Assembly: GCF_900103655.1 (NCBI RefSeq)
Contig: NZ_FMXC01000004.1
Coordinates: 49,013-113,012, forward strand
Source: Lactobacillus kefiranofaciens
GTDB taxonomy: Bacteria > Bacillota > Bacilli > Lactobacillales > Lactobacillaceae
DNA length: 64,000 nucleotides
Direction of reading: 5' to 3'
Position 1 is the stretch's first letter; every line of letters starts with the position of its first letter. The translations under genes were made by a program, and so were the position numbers. A model generated the notes under the pieces. That model ran no database searches. It was given only the letters and a program-made list of their open reading frames with translations, and had not been told where the DNA came from. Shown one piece after another: positions 1-9,487 of the stretch.

Positions 1-797
1 ATTACTTCAAGCATCTACCTGGCATCAAAACAGTAGTCGTACGTCAATCCGAAGCCACTAAGGAAATTCAAGTTACTCTAATTACCATTGACCATAAAAT
101 TAAGAACTTAATTCCCCTGGCTAAAGAAATCATGCAGCTCGATCATGTCGTTAGCGTTTATCAAAACGAAACAGAATGGCAAAATCCACAAGTCTGGGGC
201 AATAAAACCGAAAAACTGTTAGGTAAGAATCAAATTACTGAGGAAATCTTAGGCAAAAAATTTGCCTTGTCTCCTCGAGCATTTTTCCAGCTTAATCCGG
301 TTCAAACTGTCAACCTCTATTCAGAGGCATTGAAATACCTCGATTTAACTCCAGATCAGACATTAATTGATGCCTATAGTGGTGTAGGTACCTTAGGAAT
401 TTTAGCTGCTGATAGAGTTAAACAAGTAGTCGGAATCGAAACTATTCCTGAAGCAGTTAGAGATGCTCAACATAATGTAGAATTAAATCATGTTAAGAAT
501 GCAGAATACATTCAAGGTAGTACTGAAAAAGTTTTGCCAGAATTGCAAAATAGCGGCGTGCCAATTGATGCCTTAATTGTAGACCCACCAAGAACCGGCT
601 TGGCTAAGAACTTGATTAAGACCATCTTGCGTGTTAAGCCACAAACTTTCGTTTACATTTCATGCAACCCATCGACCTTAGCCCAAGATCTAGTTTTACT
701 AAGTGAGGCCTATGACGTGCGCTTAATTCAAAACGTTGATATGCTGCCACAGACACCACGCTGTGAAGCAATTGCAAAATTAGTTCTAAGAAAATAA
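1..797 (+). CDS. rlmD: 23S rRNA (uracil-5-)-methyltransferase, 5'-truncated by window edge
   Basis: This is the C-terminal part of a RumA/RlmCD-type SAM-dependent enzyme that methylates uracil C5 in 23S rRNA. The frame is open from base 3, well upstream of the first ATG at 132, so the N-terminal part (TRAM and Fe-S regions in many members) lies outside the window. Visible motifs are the SAM-binding DAYSGVGTLGI, the VDPPRTGL motif and the catalytic cysteine in SCNPSTLAQDL, followed by the usual C-terminal VDMLPQTPRCEAIAKL. Gram-positive homologues may modify U747, U1939 or both, so the exact position is not resolved. A strong terminator follows the stop codon. Confidence 0.9.
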   Translation, partial: YFKHLPGIKTVVVRQSEATKEIQVTLITIDHKIKNLIPLAKEIMQLDHVVSVYQNETEWQNPQVWGNKTEKLLGKNQITEEILGKKFALSPRAFFQLNPVQTVNLYSEALKYLDLTPDQTLIDAYSGVGTLGILAADRVKQVVGIETIPEAVRDAQHNVELNHVKNAEYIQGSTEKVLPELQNSGVPIDALIVDPPRTGLAKNLIKTILRVKPQTFVYISCNPSTLAQDLVLLSEAYDVRLIQNVDMLPQTPRCEAIAKLVLRK

Positions 798-803
798 TTA
801 AGT

Positions 804-829
804 CCTAGTCGAAATGACTAGGCTTTTTT
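804..829 (+). terminator. Rho-independent terminator of the rRNA methyltransferase gene
   Basis: A perfect 7-bp stem (CCTAGTC / GACTAGG) with a 5-base loop is followed by a run of Ts, starting 7 bases after the stop codon. Confidence 0.9.
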
Positions 830-1222
830 GCATACAAAAAGCGACCGCCGGACGATTTCCTGTCTCTTAGCAGCCGCAATTCAAGTGGATGAGGTAGCTC
901 ATCAATTGATAGTCACGATTTTTAATTGTTTGGTATGTGTAAAACAATGGCATTATCGCAACCAATATTAACATTCACTTGTTCGGGTCTTTACATAAAA
1001 CGTAACTTTTTAATGAATTGGAGTTTTGCGAACAGCCATTGAAAATAAATTAGTAGTTAAATTATTTATGGCTGACACCTCTACATATAGAGAATCTTTT
1101 AAGTATCCAATAATAATACAATTCTGGAGATAAAAACTTATTGTAATTTATATCTGCTAACTTTAATTTCTACCTATTCCACATTTCCCATTATATCCGC
1201 TTATGTAACCGCTTGCAAGAAA
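830..1222. other. AT-rich intergenic stretch, no gene seen
   Basis: I find no convincing coding frame, RNA motif or clean repeat here. Bases about 870-900 (CAATTCAAGTGGATGAGGTAGCTCA) loosely resemble a worn IS200/IS605 right end, but the stem is weak and I do not call it. It probably holds the 3' flank of the broken hydrolase gene to its right. Confidence 0.5.
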
Positions 1223-2159
1223 TTAATCAATATATTTTGCTAAAAATGCATCAACCTGCCGCTGGTATTCCGTATAATACATGGGCAGCGACATTGCATG
1301 ACCAGCTAAAGGGGGCAATCCAAAGTTTCTTAGGAGCAGTCGTGGCAGCATAATTTTGATAAACCATTTTAGTAGGCACGAAGTGATCTTTACCACCATG
1401 AATAAACAAAAATGGGCGCGTATTCTTTTTTAATTGCTGAACACAAGATGCCTGCCCTAGGAAAAAGCCATTTTTTATTCGATTAATTTCACTAACCAAA
1501 CTAACTAAACATTTTCCAGCTGCTGGTTTTAAATTCACCAAATTAGCCGCTTGATAAAGTACTTCTTCCTTCACGTTGGAATAGCCACAATCTTCGATGA
1601 AGGCTTTAACTTGCACCGGTAATTTCATTCCACTGACCATCATGGCTGTAGCACCGCCCATGCTCTGGCCCATGACCACGATTTTACTACTTTGTCCTAT
1701 ACGTGCAATTATTTCGTTAATCCACTGCAAGATATCTGCTTTTTCAACCCAACCATAACCAATGTAATTACCTTGACTTTTGCCATGCGCGCGTGCATCC
1801 GGCAACAAGACCTTATAACCTAGATCATAGAATAACTTGGCAAAACCGGCCATGCTATCGCCATCAGCCATAAAACCATGCAATAAGATGACGCTCTTTG
1901 CGGTATGGTGGTCAAGATAACTAGCAAATAATTTGAGGCCATTTGGCGTTTTAATCAACCAGTCCTCTTTAGGGAATTTCTTAAACCAATTTTTTTGACT
2001 AAAAAGAGCATCGGTTCCTAAGATTTCTTTAGAATCTGGCTGTTTATTATATGGTGTCATGGCAAACTTAAAAAAATAATCACCGGCTGTCAAAATACCC
2101 GCTCCTGCCAAACAACACGTCGCTAAAAATAGTTTCTTCTTCAATTTGAGCACTTCCAA
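1223..2159 (-). pseudogene. Alpha/beta hydrolase, frameshifted near the C-terminus
   Basis: This is an alpha/beta-fold hydrolase of the membrane-anchored FrsA/YqkD-like type. It has an N-terminal hydrophobic segment (residues about 8-25), the oxyanion region LLHGFMADGDS, the nucleophile elbow GQSMGG and the acid-bearing segment FIHGGKDHFVP. The main frame ends early at 1251 with an aberrant tail (FSWSCNVAAHVLYG). If one base is removed from the five-G tract at 1311-1315 (five Cs on the coding strand), the frame continues as APLAGHAMSLPMYYTEYQ to a stop at 1223, giving 311 residues and restoring the catalytic histidine of GHAMS. As written, the product lacks its third catalytic residue. A sequencing error in the homopolymer is a real alternative. 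Confidence 0.85.
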
Positions 2160-2177
2160 CTTAATTTAATCAGTTTT

Positions 2178-2199
2178 AAACTATAATTGATTATAGTTT
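2178..2199. promoter_or_regulatory. Perfect inverted repeat between divergent genes
   Basis: AAACTATAA-TTGA-TTATAGTTT is a perfect 9-bp inverted repeat between the hydrolase gene and the gene at 2225. Each arm contains TATAAT, so it reads as a -10 box in both directions. It could be a shared divergent promoter, an operator, or both. Confidence 0.45.
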
Positions 2200-2224
2200 A
2201 ATTTTTACCAACTTAGATATCAAA

Positions 2225-2509
2225 ATGCGTTTAACAGATTTACTTCAACTTATTGACGATTTAAATATTAATACTGCTCTTTATTTCAAAAATGAGGAAC
2301 GCCTCTATCCGCTAAGCAAATTAACCATCGAAAATGGTCGGTGCTTGCTACACGTGGGCCCAAGAGCAATGACTAAGGCCAAACTAATTAAAATCGTCGG
2401 CCACATGCATGGTCGTGGCATCCCCTTATTAATAAAAATTCAAGAACGAGAAATTCACATCTTTGGTTTGCAAATCAAAGAAGACAATGGCACAGTGATC
2501 CTAATGTAA
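2225..2509 (+). CDS. Hypothetical protein, 94 aa
   Basis: I do not recognise this small soluble protein. It begins MRLTDLLQLIDDLNINTALYFKNEERLYPLSKL, has no signal peptide or membrane segment, and has alternating hydrophobic positions suggesting a compact alpha/beta fold. It starts 26 bases after the inverted repeat at 2178-2199, and there is no strong Shine-Dalgarno in front of the ATG. It ends at a strong terminator shared with the convergent mevalonate operon. Length and a clean frame between a candidate promoter and a terminator support it as a real gene. Confidence 0.65.
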   Translation: MRLTDLLQLIDDLNINTALYFKNEERLYPLSKLTIENGRCLLHVGPRAMTKAKLIKIVGHMHGRGIPLLIKIQEREIHIFGLQIKEDNGTVILM

Positions 2510-2512
2510 AAA

Positions 2513-2536
2513 GCCAGGACAATCCTGGCCTTTTTT
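2513..2536. terminator. Bidirectional terminator
   Basis: The stem GCCAGGA-CAA-TCCTGGC has Ts on its right side and As on its left. It can end transcription of the 2225 gene (+) and of the mevalonate operon (-). Confidence 0.88.
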
Positions 2537-3701
2537 ATATTATTTTCTTATATTGGCGAATATGATCGCGCAGACCAGCAAAATACCAAGTCCCCACTTC
2601 ATCATCACTAGTTAATTCTTGACCATCCGCAGGATCTGTCAACGCCTCATTAAAGATATGCTCATATTCTGGAATACTAAGTTTTTGGCGACGATTAAGC
2701 ATCTTCTCATCAGCTGCTCGATCGAGTTCCTGTTCATAGCCAGCCACTAACTTGCCACTATAGAACTCCGCCATCGCACCTGAACCATATGAGAATAATC
2801 CTACTAACGAACCGGCAGACAAATTGCCATTTTCAAGTAGGCTTAATAAACTTAAATACAAAGAAGCGGTGTAAATATTGCCTACCCTATTCGACAATAA
2901 TTTAGAGGACTCAAAACTAGACTGCAGCTTTTTAGTGTTTGTTTCATCCTGATCTGCCACTGCAATTCTATTAGCTTTTAATCCCATCTTAGTAAAAGGC
3001 AAGTGATAAATAATTGCAGCGAAATCTTTAGTTGCTAAATCCTTTTGTTTCTTATAATCTGCAAAAGTCTTTTTAAAGAAATCCAAATAAATCTGCGTTG
3101 AATATTTGCCATCAACCAAAGCCACGCGTGAATCATTGGGCCGCCAGAAATCATTGATGTCCTCACTATAAGCACTATGGCCATTATTCAGGGCTAGAAT
3201 GCTTGGAGTGGCCTTAACTAGCATACTTATACTACCCGCACCTTGCGTCACTTCTCCACGCGTTTTAACGCCATAACGTGCAATATCACTGCCGATCACA
3301 ATTGCAGTTTGTTCAGGATGAACTCTGACAAAATCACGAGCTACCATCAAAGCCACAGTTAACCCAAAGCAGGCTTCCTTGACTTCAAAAGTTCGTACTT
3401 CTGGTTTTAGCTTCAAAGCAGTTTTAACAAATAATGAGGCTGACTTAGACTGATCAATCCCGCTTTCAGTACCCAAAACCAGTAACCCCACCTTGTCTTT
3501 ATCAATTCGGTCTAGGTACCGTAAAGTCGCGTTGATCCCCATTGAAACTGCATCCTGAGTCTGATCAGCCACGCTCATTTCACTTTGACCAATTCCAATT
3601 AAGAATTTATTGGGATCCTGGTTTCTCGCGTGAGCTAAGTCTACCATGTCCACATATTTATTAGGCGTAAAAAAGCCAATCTTATCAATCCCTACTTGCA
3701 T
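2535..3701 (-). CDS. mvaS: Hydroxymethylglutaryl-CoA synthase
   Basis: It condenses acetyl-CoA with acetoacetyl-CoA to HMG-CoA, the second step of the mevalonate route to isoprenoids. The 388-residue length is normal for bacterial MvaS. The catalytic cysteine is Cys111 in VKEACFGLTVAL, and the conserved GSGAMAEFYSG region lies near residue 306. It is the last gene of a thiolase-mvaA-mvaS operon: its ATG overlaps the TAA of mvaA by one base (TAATG), so translation is probably coupled. A bidirectional terminator follows. Confidence 0.96.
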   Translation of the reverse strand: MQVGIDKIGFFTPNKYVDMVDLAHARNQDPNKFLIGIGQSEMSVADQTQDAVSMGINATLRYLDRIDKDKVGLLVLGTESGIDQSKSASLFVKTALKLKPEVRTFEVKEACFGLTVALMVARDFVRVHPEQTAIVIGSDIARYGVKTRGEVTQGAGSISMLVKATPSILALNNGHSAYSEDINDFWRPNDSRVALVDGKYSTQIYLDFFKKTFADYKKQKDLATKDFAAIIYHLPFTKMGLKANRIAVADQDETNTKKLQSSFESSKLLSNRVGNIYTASLYLSLLSLLENGNLSAGSLVGLFSYGSGAMAEFYSGKLVAGYEQELDRAADEKMLNRRQKLSIPEYEHIFNEALTDPADGQELTSDDEVGTWYFAGLRDHIRQYKKII

Positions 3702-4909
3702 TATTTGTCCTTTCTTATTTCTTGTAAAATCTTTCTAGCGTAGCTTTCTGAATAATCCTTGCGCGCGATCATTTCGGCTAAAACCTGCTTTTTTTCATCA
3801 GCATTAGCATCTAGCTCCGTGACAAAATTGCGGGCTTGCAATTTCATATGTCCTGCCTGAATACCGACCGTAGAAATCGCTAATAAGGCGGCCAAATTGT
3901 TGGCCAGTGCCACTCCAGTGATTATTTCGGCCAATTGCTTACTAGTAACTTGCCCTAAAATTGCAAAACTTTGCTGGACATCTTCACGTGCCTTGATTGA
4001 CCCGCCAACTACGCCAATCGCCATTGGCAAAGTCAATTCACCTACCAATAGGCCATCTTCCATCGTCCACTTGGATAAACTACGATATTGACCAGTCTGG
4101 CTAGCTAAAACCGCCGTCGCGCTTTCAATTGCACGATAATCATTGCCTGTAGCTAATAAAACTGCATCAGCACCATTCATAATGCCCTTATTATTTGTTA
4201 CCGCCCGGTAAGGATCTTCATAGCCAATCTTGCTTAACAGAGCAATTCGCTCGGCCACTCGTTTTCCGCCCAACGTTGCGGGATCTAATTTAACCTTAGC
4301 GGTAGTCAATTGACTAGAATAATTAGATAAAATAGCAAACAACTTTTCAGCAACTCCAGGCAGCTCTACTAACTTAGTACTTAAGAATTCTAGAATTGAA
4401 TTGGTTTTATTAGCCCCCATCGCTTCAGCGGGATCAACCAGCACTCTGAGATAAACTAACTTATTGATTTGCTTAGCAGTAATTTCTCTGGTGCCACCAC
4501 CGTGCTTAACTAAACTAGCAAATTTTTGATTAGCCAAAGCAATTAAATGGGGAAAGGCATTCTCCAACTCAGCTAAGACAAAATCGTCATTCACCCGCAA
4601 AACTATTTGACCATAAATTCCATCTCGCTTGCTTACTGCCTGAACACCGCCATTTTGAGCGAAAATATTTGTTCCATGATTAGCTGCTGCCACCACGGAT
4701 GGTTCTTCTACAGTCATCGGTACCCAATACTTGTGTCCATTAACCTGCAAGTTCTGCACCACCCCTAAAGGCAGGCGCAATTGACCAATCACGTTTTCAC
4801 TTAATTGATCTAAACGCGCGAGCACCTGATCGTCAATTTTTTCTAACTTAATTCCTTCACTTTGCAAAATTTCTCGTCTTTGCTTAGGCGTTAATTGATA
4901 AAATTTCAT
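3701..4909 (-). CDS. mvaA: Hydroxymethylglutaryl-CoA reductase, class II
   Basis: It reduces HMG-CoA to mevalonate. Features of the class II bacterial form are ENVIGQLRLPLGV near the N-terminus (catalytic Glu), PAEAMGANKTN, ATGNDYRAIESA and the late catalytic histidine in QAGHMKLQARN. There are no membrane segments, unlike the eukaryotic class I enzyme. The ATG overlaps the TGA of the upstream thiolase gene (ATGA), and its own stop overlaps mvaS. With the thiolase and MvaS this makes a complete acetyl-CoA-to-mevalonate module; the lower pathway genes are not in the window. Confidence 0.96.
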   Translation of the reverse strand: MKFYQLTPKQRREILQSEGIKLEKIDDQVLARLDQLSENVIGQLRLPLGVVQNLQVNGHKYWVPMTVEEPSVVAAANHGTNIFAQNGGVQAVSKRDGIYGQIVLRVNDDFVLAELENAFPHLIALANQKFASLVKHGGGTREITAKQINKLVYLRVLVDPAEAMGANKTNSILEFLSTKLVELPGVAEKLFAILSNYSSQLTTAKVKLDPATLGGKRVAERIALLSKIGYEDPYRAVTNNKGIMNGADAVLLATGNDYRAIESATAVLASQTGQYRSLSKWTMEDGLLVGELTLPMAIGVVGGSIKAREDVQQSFAILGQVTSKQLAEIITGVALANNLAALLAISTVGIQAGHMKLQARNFVTELDANADEKKQVLAEMIARKDYSESYARKILQEIRKDK

Positions 4910-6069
4910 TCTACATTTTCGATTTCATAAGCAATTGCCTGTCCGCCACCAATACATAAGGTAACCAGCGCGCGCTGAGCATTGCGATACTTTAACCCGC
5001 TAATTGCAGAAGCGATTAAACGCGTCCCAGTTGCTCCTAATGGGTGACCTAGCGCAATCGCTCCACCCATGATGTTCAAGCGCTCAGCAGGAATAGCTAA
5101 ATCACGAGCTACTGCTACGCTTTGAGCGGCAAAGGCTTCATTTAATTCCACAATATCATAATCGGTAATCGAACGACCCGTATTTTGCAGCATTTTTTTT
5201 ACGGCAAAATATGGCGTATAACCCATATATGCAGGATCAAAGCCAGCTTCAGTAAAGTTGCCTAACTTGGCAATAGGTTTTAACCCTAATTCAGTCACTT
5301 TTTCCTTGGTAGCTAGAACTAACATGCTAGCCCCATCCGTTAGAGGCGAGGAATTACCTGCAGTCACTAGGCCATTCTCCTTAAACACCGGCTTTAGTTT
5401 ACCTAATGCTTCTAATGTAGTATCTGGGCGAATCAGCTCATCATGATCCAATTTTTTTCCATTAAGTTCAATTGGCAAAATTTCATTTTTAAAAAAGCCC
5501 GATTTAACAGCTGCAGTTGCCTTTTGATGTGAACGCAAGCTGAATTTGTCCATTTCCTGACGAGAAACATGGTATCTCTCAGCTACATTTTCAGCCGTCA
5601 TTCCCATATGCTCATTAGAAAAAGCATCCATTAAACCATCATTGATTATTGAACTAATTAAGTGCTTGTCTGGGTGATCCTTATCCTCTTTTTTCACTAA
5701 ATAAGGTGCCCGAGTCATGCTTTCGCTGCCACCAACAGCTACCAAGCCTAGGTCGCCCAGCTCCATTTGTCCTTGAGCTAAACGAACAGCCTTTATGCTA
5801 GAGCCACACACTTCATTAATTGTCACTGCAGCGGATTCTTGCCTCATCCCTGAGTAAAGTGCTACTTGCCGCGCAACATTTTCGCCTAAACCGCTACTAA
5901 GCACGTTCCCCATAAATAATGCTTCTACATCTTGCGGATCAATATTGCCTGCGGCTAAGGTGCCTTTAAGCGCCATTACTCCTAAGTCTGTTGCCGTCAC
6001 ATTCTTAAAAAAGCCACGATATTTGCCAAATGGCGTTCTCTTGGCTGCCACAATATAAATATCTTTCAT
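4906..6069 (-). CDS. Acetyl-CoA C-acetyltransferase (thiolase)
   Basis: This is a biosynthetic thiolase that joins two acetyl-CoA to acetoacetyl-CoA. It shows the acyl-accepting cysteine in NEVCGSSIKAV (about residue 89), the conserved NEAFAAQ, the histidine in GGAIALGHPLGATGTR and the second cysteine in LCIGGGQA. The 387-residue length is standard. It is the first gene of the mevalonate operon. In enterococci the thiolase and HMG-CoA reductase are fused as MvaE, whereas here they are separate but translationally overlapping. On the coding strand TGGTATGAT, an extended -10, lies just upstream, and GGAGAAG precedes the ATG. Confidence 0.94.
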   Translation of the reverse strand: MKDIYIVAAKRTPFGKYRGFFKNVTATDLGVMALKGTLAAGNIDPQDVEALFMGNVLSSGLGENVARQVALYSGMRQESAAVTINEVCGSSIKAVRLAQGQMELGDLGLVAVGGSESMTRAPYLVKKEDKDHPDKHLISSIINDGLMDAFSNEHMGMTAENVAERYHVSRQEMDKFSLRSHQKATAAVKSGFFKNEILPIELNGKKLDHDELIRPDTTLEALGKLKPVFKENGLVTAGNSSPLTDGASMLVLATKEKVTELGLKPIAKLGNFTEAGFDPAYMGYTPYFAVKKMLQNTGRSITDYDIVELNEAFAAQSVAVARDLAIPAERLNIMGGAIALGHPLGATGTRLIASAISGLKYRNAQRALVTLCIGGGQAIAYEIENVE

Positions 6070-6135
6070 CTATTTCTTCTCCATCAATGAATTTTTAATA
6101 CTAAAATCATACCAAAAAAATATTAAGGAAAACAT

Positions 6136-6158
6136 AAAAAGACTACAAACGCGTAGTC
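6136..6158 (-). terminator. Terminator of galU
   Basis: On the minus strand GACTAC-GCGTTT-GTAGTC is followed by TTTTT. It lies downstream of galU and just upstream of the mevalonate operon promoter. Confidence 0.85.
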
Positions 6159-6180
6159 CCTTGATAACTTTATTAATTTT

Positions 6181-7080
6181 TTACTTCTTTTTCTTATCTT
6201 CAGCTTCAAATTTCTTGGATAAATGCTTGATGTATTCACGCAGTTGATCCTTGATCTCTGGGTGCTTCAAGCCATATTCAATTGAAGTTTCCAGGTAGCC
6301 TTCCTTGTTGCCGACATCATGACGTTCACCTTTAAAGACATGAGCAAAGACACGTTGGGTCTTGTTCATTGTATCAATGGCATCAGTCAATTGAATCTCG
6401 CCACCACGTCCAGGCTTTTGATTTGCTAAAATGTCAAAAATTTCTGGTGTTAATAAATATCTACCAATAATCGCGTAATCACTTGGTGCCTTATCTACAT
6501 CTGGCTTTTCTACAAATGACTTAACATTGATTAAACCAGGCATGATTGCATTTTCAGGCTCAATAATGCCATACTTGGAGACTTCTTCGTGAGGCACTTG
6601 CATTACGGCAATAGTAGAAGCATGGGTCTTATTGTAGCGGTCAATTAATTGCTTAGTTAATGGCACCTTGTCGTCCATTAGGTCATCACCCAGCATAACT
6701 ACGAATGGTTCATCACCAACGAAGCTGCGAGCACGGAAAATGGCATCCCCCAAGCCTGCTGGATGGGGTTGTCTGGTGTAATACAAGTTAACGCCTAGAT
6801 GGGTAATCCCTTGCGTTAACTTAAGCAACTCATCCTTACCTTTTTCTGCCAAATCTTGTTCAAGTTCTGGATTAGAGTCGAAGTGATCCTCAATTGGTCG
6901 CTTATTCTTACCAATAACGATTAAAATATCCTCAATCCCAGACTTCTTAGCCTCTTCAACGATGAATTGAATTGTTGGCTTATCTACGATTGGCAACATT
7001 TCCTTAGGTAAGGCCTTAGTTGCAGGTAAAAAACGCGTACCTAATCCGGCTGCCGGAATAACAGCTTTTCTTACTTTCAT
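6181..7080 (-). CDS. galU: UTP--glucose-1-phosphate uridylyltransferase
   Basis: It makes UDP-glucose from UTP and glucose-1-phosphate for galactose metabolism, glycolipids and exopolysaccharide. The nucleotide-binding N-terminus [28 protein letters not shown] is canonical, followed by VMLGDDL and FVEKP. I place the start at the ATG at 7080 (MKVRKAV, 299 residues). An upstream in-frame TTG at 7104 would add 8 residues but lies inside the likely ribosome-binding region AAAAAGAAAG. The C-terminus is a lysine-rich tail. It is monocistronic, with its own terminator. Confidence 0.95.
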   Translation of the reverse strand: MKVRKAVIPAAGLGTRFLPATKALPKEMLPIVDKPTIQFIVEEAKKSGIEDILIVIGKNKRPIEDHFDSNPELEQDLAEKGKDELLKLTQGITHLGVNLYYTRQPHPAGLGDAIFRARSFVGDEPFVVMLGDDLMDDKVPLTKQLIDRYNKTHASTIAVMQVPHEEVSKYGIIEPENAIMPGLINVKSFVEKPDVDKAPSDYAIIGRYLLTPEIFDILANQKPGRGGEIQLTDAIDTMNKTQRVFAHVFKGERHDVGNKEGYLETSIEYGLKHPEIKDQLREYIKHLSKKFEAEDKKKK

Positions 7081-7143
7081 ATATGCACACTTTCTTTTTT
7101 TCAATCTTTATAAAATAATCATAGCAAATTTTAGTTTAATTCA

Positions 7144-8061
7144 CTACTTTCGCTGGTGTCTTTTATCCTGAATGTAACTTGCAATTCTACCAGCTGAATA
7201 TTCTAACTCACCCACACGATTGTGAATAATTGCCGCGTTAACGCCAACTCCGAGTAAAAATAGCCAAGCTGATAAGTTTAGCCATAACATGAAAATGATA
7301 AAAGTCCCCACAATACCGTAATTCTCCCAGCTAATGGGAAAATTATGCAGATAAAAACTAAATAAAAATGATAAAGCTAACCAGCCTACTACCGTAACCA
7401 AGACCCCAGGCCAGATGACCCTCTTCTTGAGCTTGATATTTGGCAAAACATAGTTTAAATAGGCAACTGCCAAGATTATTACCAATAAAACTACCGGATA
7501 ACGATAACTAAAAATCTTATTAATCTCCGTTAACGGCAAATGGAAAATAGGACCAAGAAATTCTAATAATTGTTGCCCAAAAACTAGGACAATGCTGACA
7601 GCGGTAAAAAAGATAATCATCAATGCGGTAAAGAGCACTGTCAGCACTCTTGTCCAAATAAAATTAAGCATCGACAATTTCAGTTCCACTTGATGCACGC
7701 CATAGAGCCGATTCTCACCTAAACGAATTGCATTAACTAAATTCGAAAATGACCAAATCGCTAAGATAATACCAAAGGAAATATATCCGGTTGAGGTCGT
7801 TTTCAATAGCGAATTAATCATCGGCAGAACAAAACTAGCTACCTTATCTGGAAAGACTAGGTTTAAGTATTCCGCAATCGGCGAAGTGTCGATGCGAAAC
7901 AAAGGTAAAACATTTCCGATAATAATGATAATTGGAAAAATCGAGAATAAAATATAGTAAGCAATTACAATTGAGCCGTTGGATATTTCACCCTGCGAAA
8001 TTGTACTGCGCAAAGTTAAAATAAATTGACTAAATTTATGACCTAGCTTCTGCTTTTTCAT
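7144..8061 (-). CDS. YihY/BrkB-family inner membrane protein
   Basis: This 305-residue protein with about six membrane segments belongs to the YihY (BrkB, formerly 'RNase BN') family. The typical features are an N-terminal segment followed by YYILFSIFPIIIIIGN and a central VLPNIKLKKRVIWPG motif. Its biochemical role is not settled; older RNase BN annotation is wrong for the family. It starts 8 bases after the map stop codon, so the two are probably co-transcribed. The C-terminus is basic and cytoplasmic. Confidence 0.88.
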   Translation of the reverse strand: MKKQKLGHKFSQFILTLRSTISQGEISNGSIVIAYYILFSIFPIIIIIGNVLPLFRIDTSPIAEYLNLVFPDKVASFVLPMINSLLKTTSTGYISFGIILAIWSFSNLVNAIRLGENRLYGVHQVELKLSMLNFIWTRVLTVLFTALMIIFFTAVSIVLVFGQQLLEFLGPIFHLPLTEINKIFSYRYPVVLLVIILAVAYLNYVLPNIKLKKRVIWPGVLVTVVGWLALSFLFSFYLHNFPISWENYGIVGTFIIFMLWLNLSAWLFLLGVGVNAAIIHNRVGELEYSAGRIASYIQDKRHQRK

Positions 8062-8069
8062 TCAAGGAC

Positions 8070-8897
8070 CTAATCATCCATTTCATCAAAATGAGGGATG
8101 TACTTTTCTAGGCCATCGTAAGGGTGCTGCAAAGTTAAAATCTTAGGACCGCCCTTAGTAATTGCAAAGGTATGTTCAAATTGGGCCGCATTTGAACCAT
8201 CTGGAGTTGCATAGTAAACCCAATCATCGTTAGGATCATCAACAGTTCTTTGATCAATATGCCAATCGCCACCTGCTTCAACCATTGGTTCACAAGTAAT
8301 GGTCATGCCTTCACGTAAGCGGATACCATGACCAGCCTTACCCCAATGTGGTACTTCTGGGTCTTCATGAATTGAAGGTTGAATACCGTGACCAATTAAT
8401 TCACGCACATCGCCATAATGGTTCTCGTCTTCAACCCAATGTTGGATTGCAGCACCAATGTCACCAATACGGTTGCCTAAAACGGCTTGATCAATACCAA
8501 GATACATTGCCTTCTTGGTGACTTCGATTAACTTTTTGTCAGCATCTGAAATTTTGCCAACTGGATAAGTAGTACATGAGTCGGATTCATAGCCATTTAA
8601 ATTGCAGGTAACATCAACCTTAACAATGTCGCCTTCCTTTAAGATACGATCTTTTCTTGGCGTTTGGTGGGCAATCTCATCATTAACTGAGATACAAGTA
8701 CCATACTTGTAGCCTTCAAAGCCTTGTTCTGAAAGACGGCCACCACGACTCTTAACGAATTTTTGACAAAATTCTTCGATTTCCCAGGTTGAAATACCTG
8801 GCTTAATTACATCGCGCAAGCCTTCAAACATGGTAGCAAGCAAATGTCCGGAAGCTTGCATCCCCTTAAGTTCACGAATTGATTTAATAGTAATCAA
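8070..8897 (-). CDS. map: Methionine aminopeptidase, type I
   Basis: It removes the initiator methionine from nascent proteins. Metal ligands are visible: the first Asp in VKVDVTC, the second in ESDSCTTYP, the His in GHGIQPSIHE, Glu in TCEPMVEAG and Glu in QFEHTFAI. The 275-residue length exceeds the 250 or so of minimal enzymes because of a C-terminal extension (LQHPYDGLEKYIPHFDEMDD), which is common in lactobacilli. The ATG is preceded by AAGGAGAAATAATTTTG. yihY follows directly. Confidence 0.95.
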   Translation of the reverse strand: MITIKSIRELKGMQASGHLLATMFEGLRDVIKPGISTWEIEEFCQKFVKSRGGRLSEQGFEGYKYGTCISVNDEIAHQTPRKDRILKEGDIVKVDVTCNLNGYESDSCTTYPVGKISDADKKLIEVTKKAMYLGIDQAVLGNRIGDIGAAIQHWVEDENHYGDVRELIGHGIQPSIHEDPEVPHWGKAGHGIRLREGMTITCEPMVEAGGDWHIDQRTVDDPNDDWVYYATPDGSNAAQFEHTFAITKGGPKILTLQHPYDGLEKYIPHFDEMDD

Positions 8898-9040
8898 AAT
8901 TATTTCTCCTTTTTCAAATATTTTATTTCTTATTATAACGTTTTATTGAATATTTTTAAAAGTTTAGCAAAACTTCGTTAAAATCTCTTAGTTTCATGTA
9001 TAATAAATCACGTATACTGCAGTGAAAGGTATGGATAATC

Positions 9041-9487
9041 ATGAAAGCAAGAATTGTCTACGCCAGCATGACTGGCAACGATGAAGATATGGCAGATATT
9101 TTAGAAGAAGATCTTCAAGATTATGGCTTTGACGTTGAAACTAGCGATGTAGGTTTTACTGACGCCAGCGATTATTTAGAATCTGATCTTTGTATTTTCG
9201 TCACCTATACTTATGGTGAAGGTGCAATGACCGATGAACTAGCAGACTTTTATGATGAATTAAAAGAACTAGATCTCACAGGCAAATACTTCGCCGTGAT
9301 GGGATCCGGCGACAAGACTTATGGCGAGCATTTTTGCGAAAATGTTTTTGATTACGAAAAAGCATTTAAGGCATGTGGCGCTAAAGAAATTACCAAGCCT
9401 GTCACGATTGAAAACGCACCAGATGATGCTGCGATCGATTTAATCGACCAAGCAGCTGAGGAAATGAATGATCAACTAAATGGCTAA
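9041..9487 (+). CDS. Flavodoxin
   Basis: This is an FMN-binding electron carrier. The phosphate-binding loop is in YASMTGNDEDMAD, the next FMN loop is in TYTYGEGAMTDE and the third in GSGDKTYGEHFC. It is 148 residues and very acidic, as flavodoxins are. GAAAGG at 9024-9029 serves the ATG at 9041; another ATG at 9031 is out of frame. TATAAT at 8999-9004 is a likely -10 box. Its last 8 bases overlap the start of the GtrA-like gene. Confidence 0.93.
   Translation: MKARIVYASMTGNDEDMADILEEDLQDYGFDVETSDVGFTDASDYLESDLCIFVTYTYGEGAMTDELADFYDELKELDLTGKYFAVMGSGDKTYGEHFCENVFDYEKAFKACGAKEITKPVTIENAPDDAAIDLIDQAAEEMNDQLNG

Noticed and set aside
870..905. Possible second, degenerate IS200/IS605 right end in the first intergenic gap
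   Set aside because: It shares only a loose pattern (TTCAAGTG...TAGCTCATC) with the end at 62.8 kb and lacks a good stem; no transposase remnant is nearby.
7081..7104. Longer GalU start at a TTG
   Set aside because: The ATG at 7080 gives the conserved N-terminus and the TTG lies within its ribosome-binding region.
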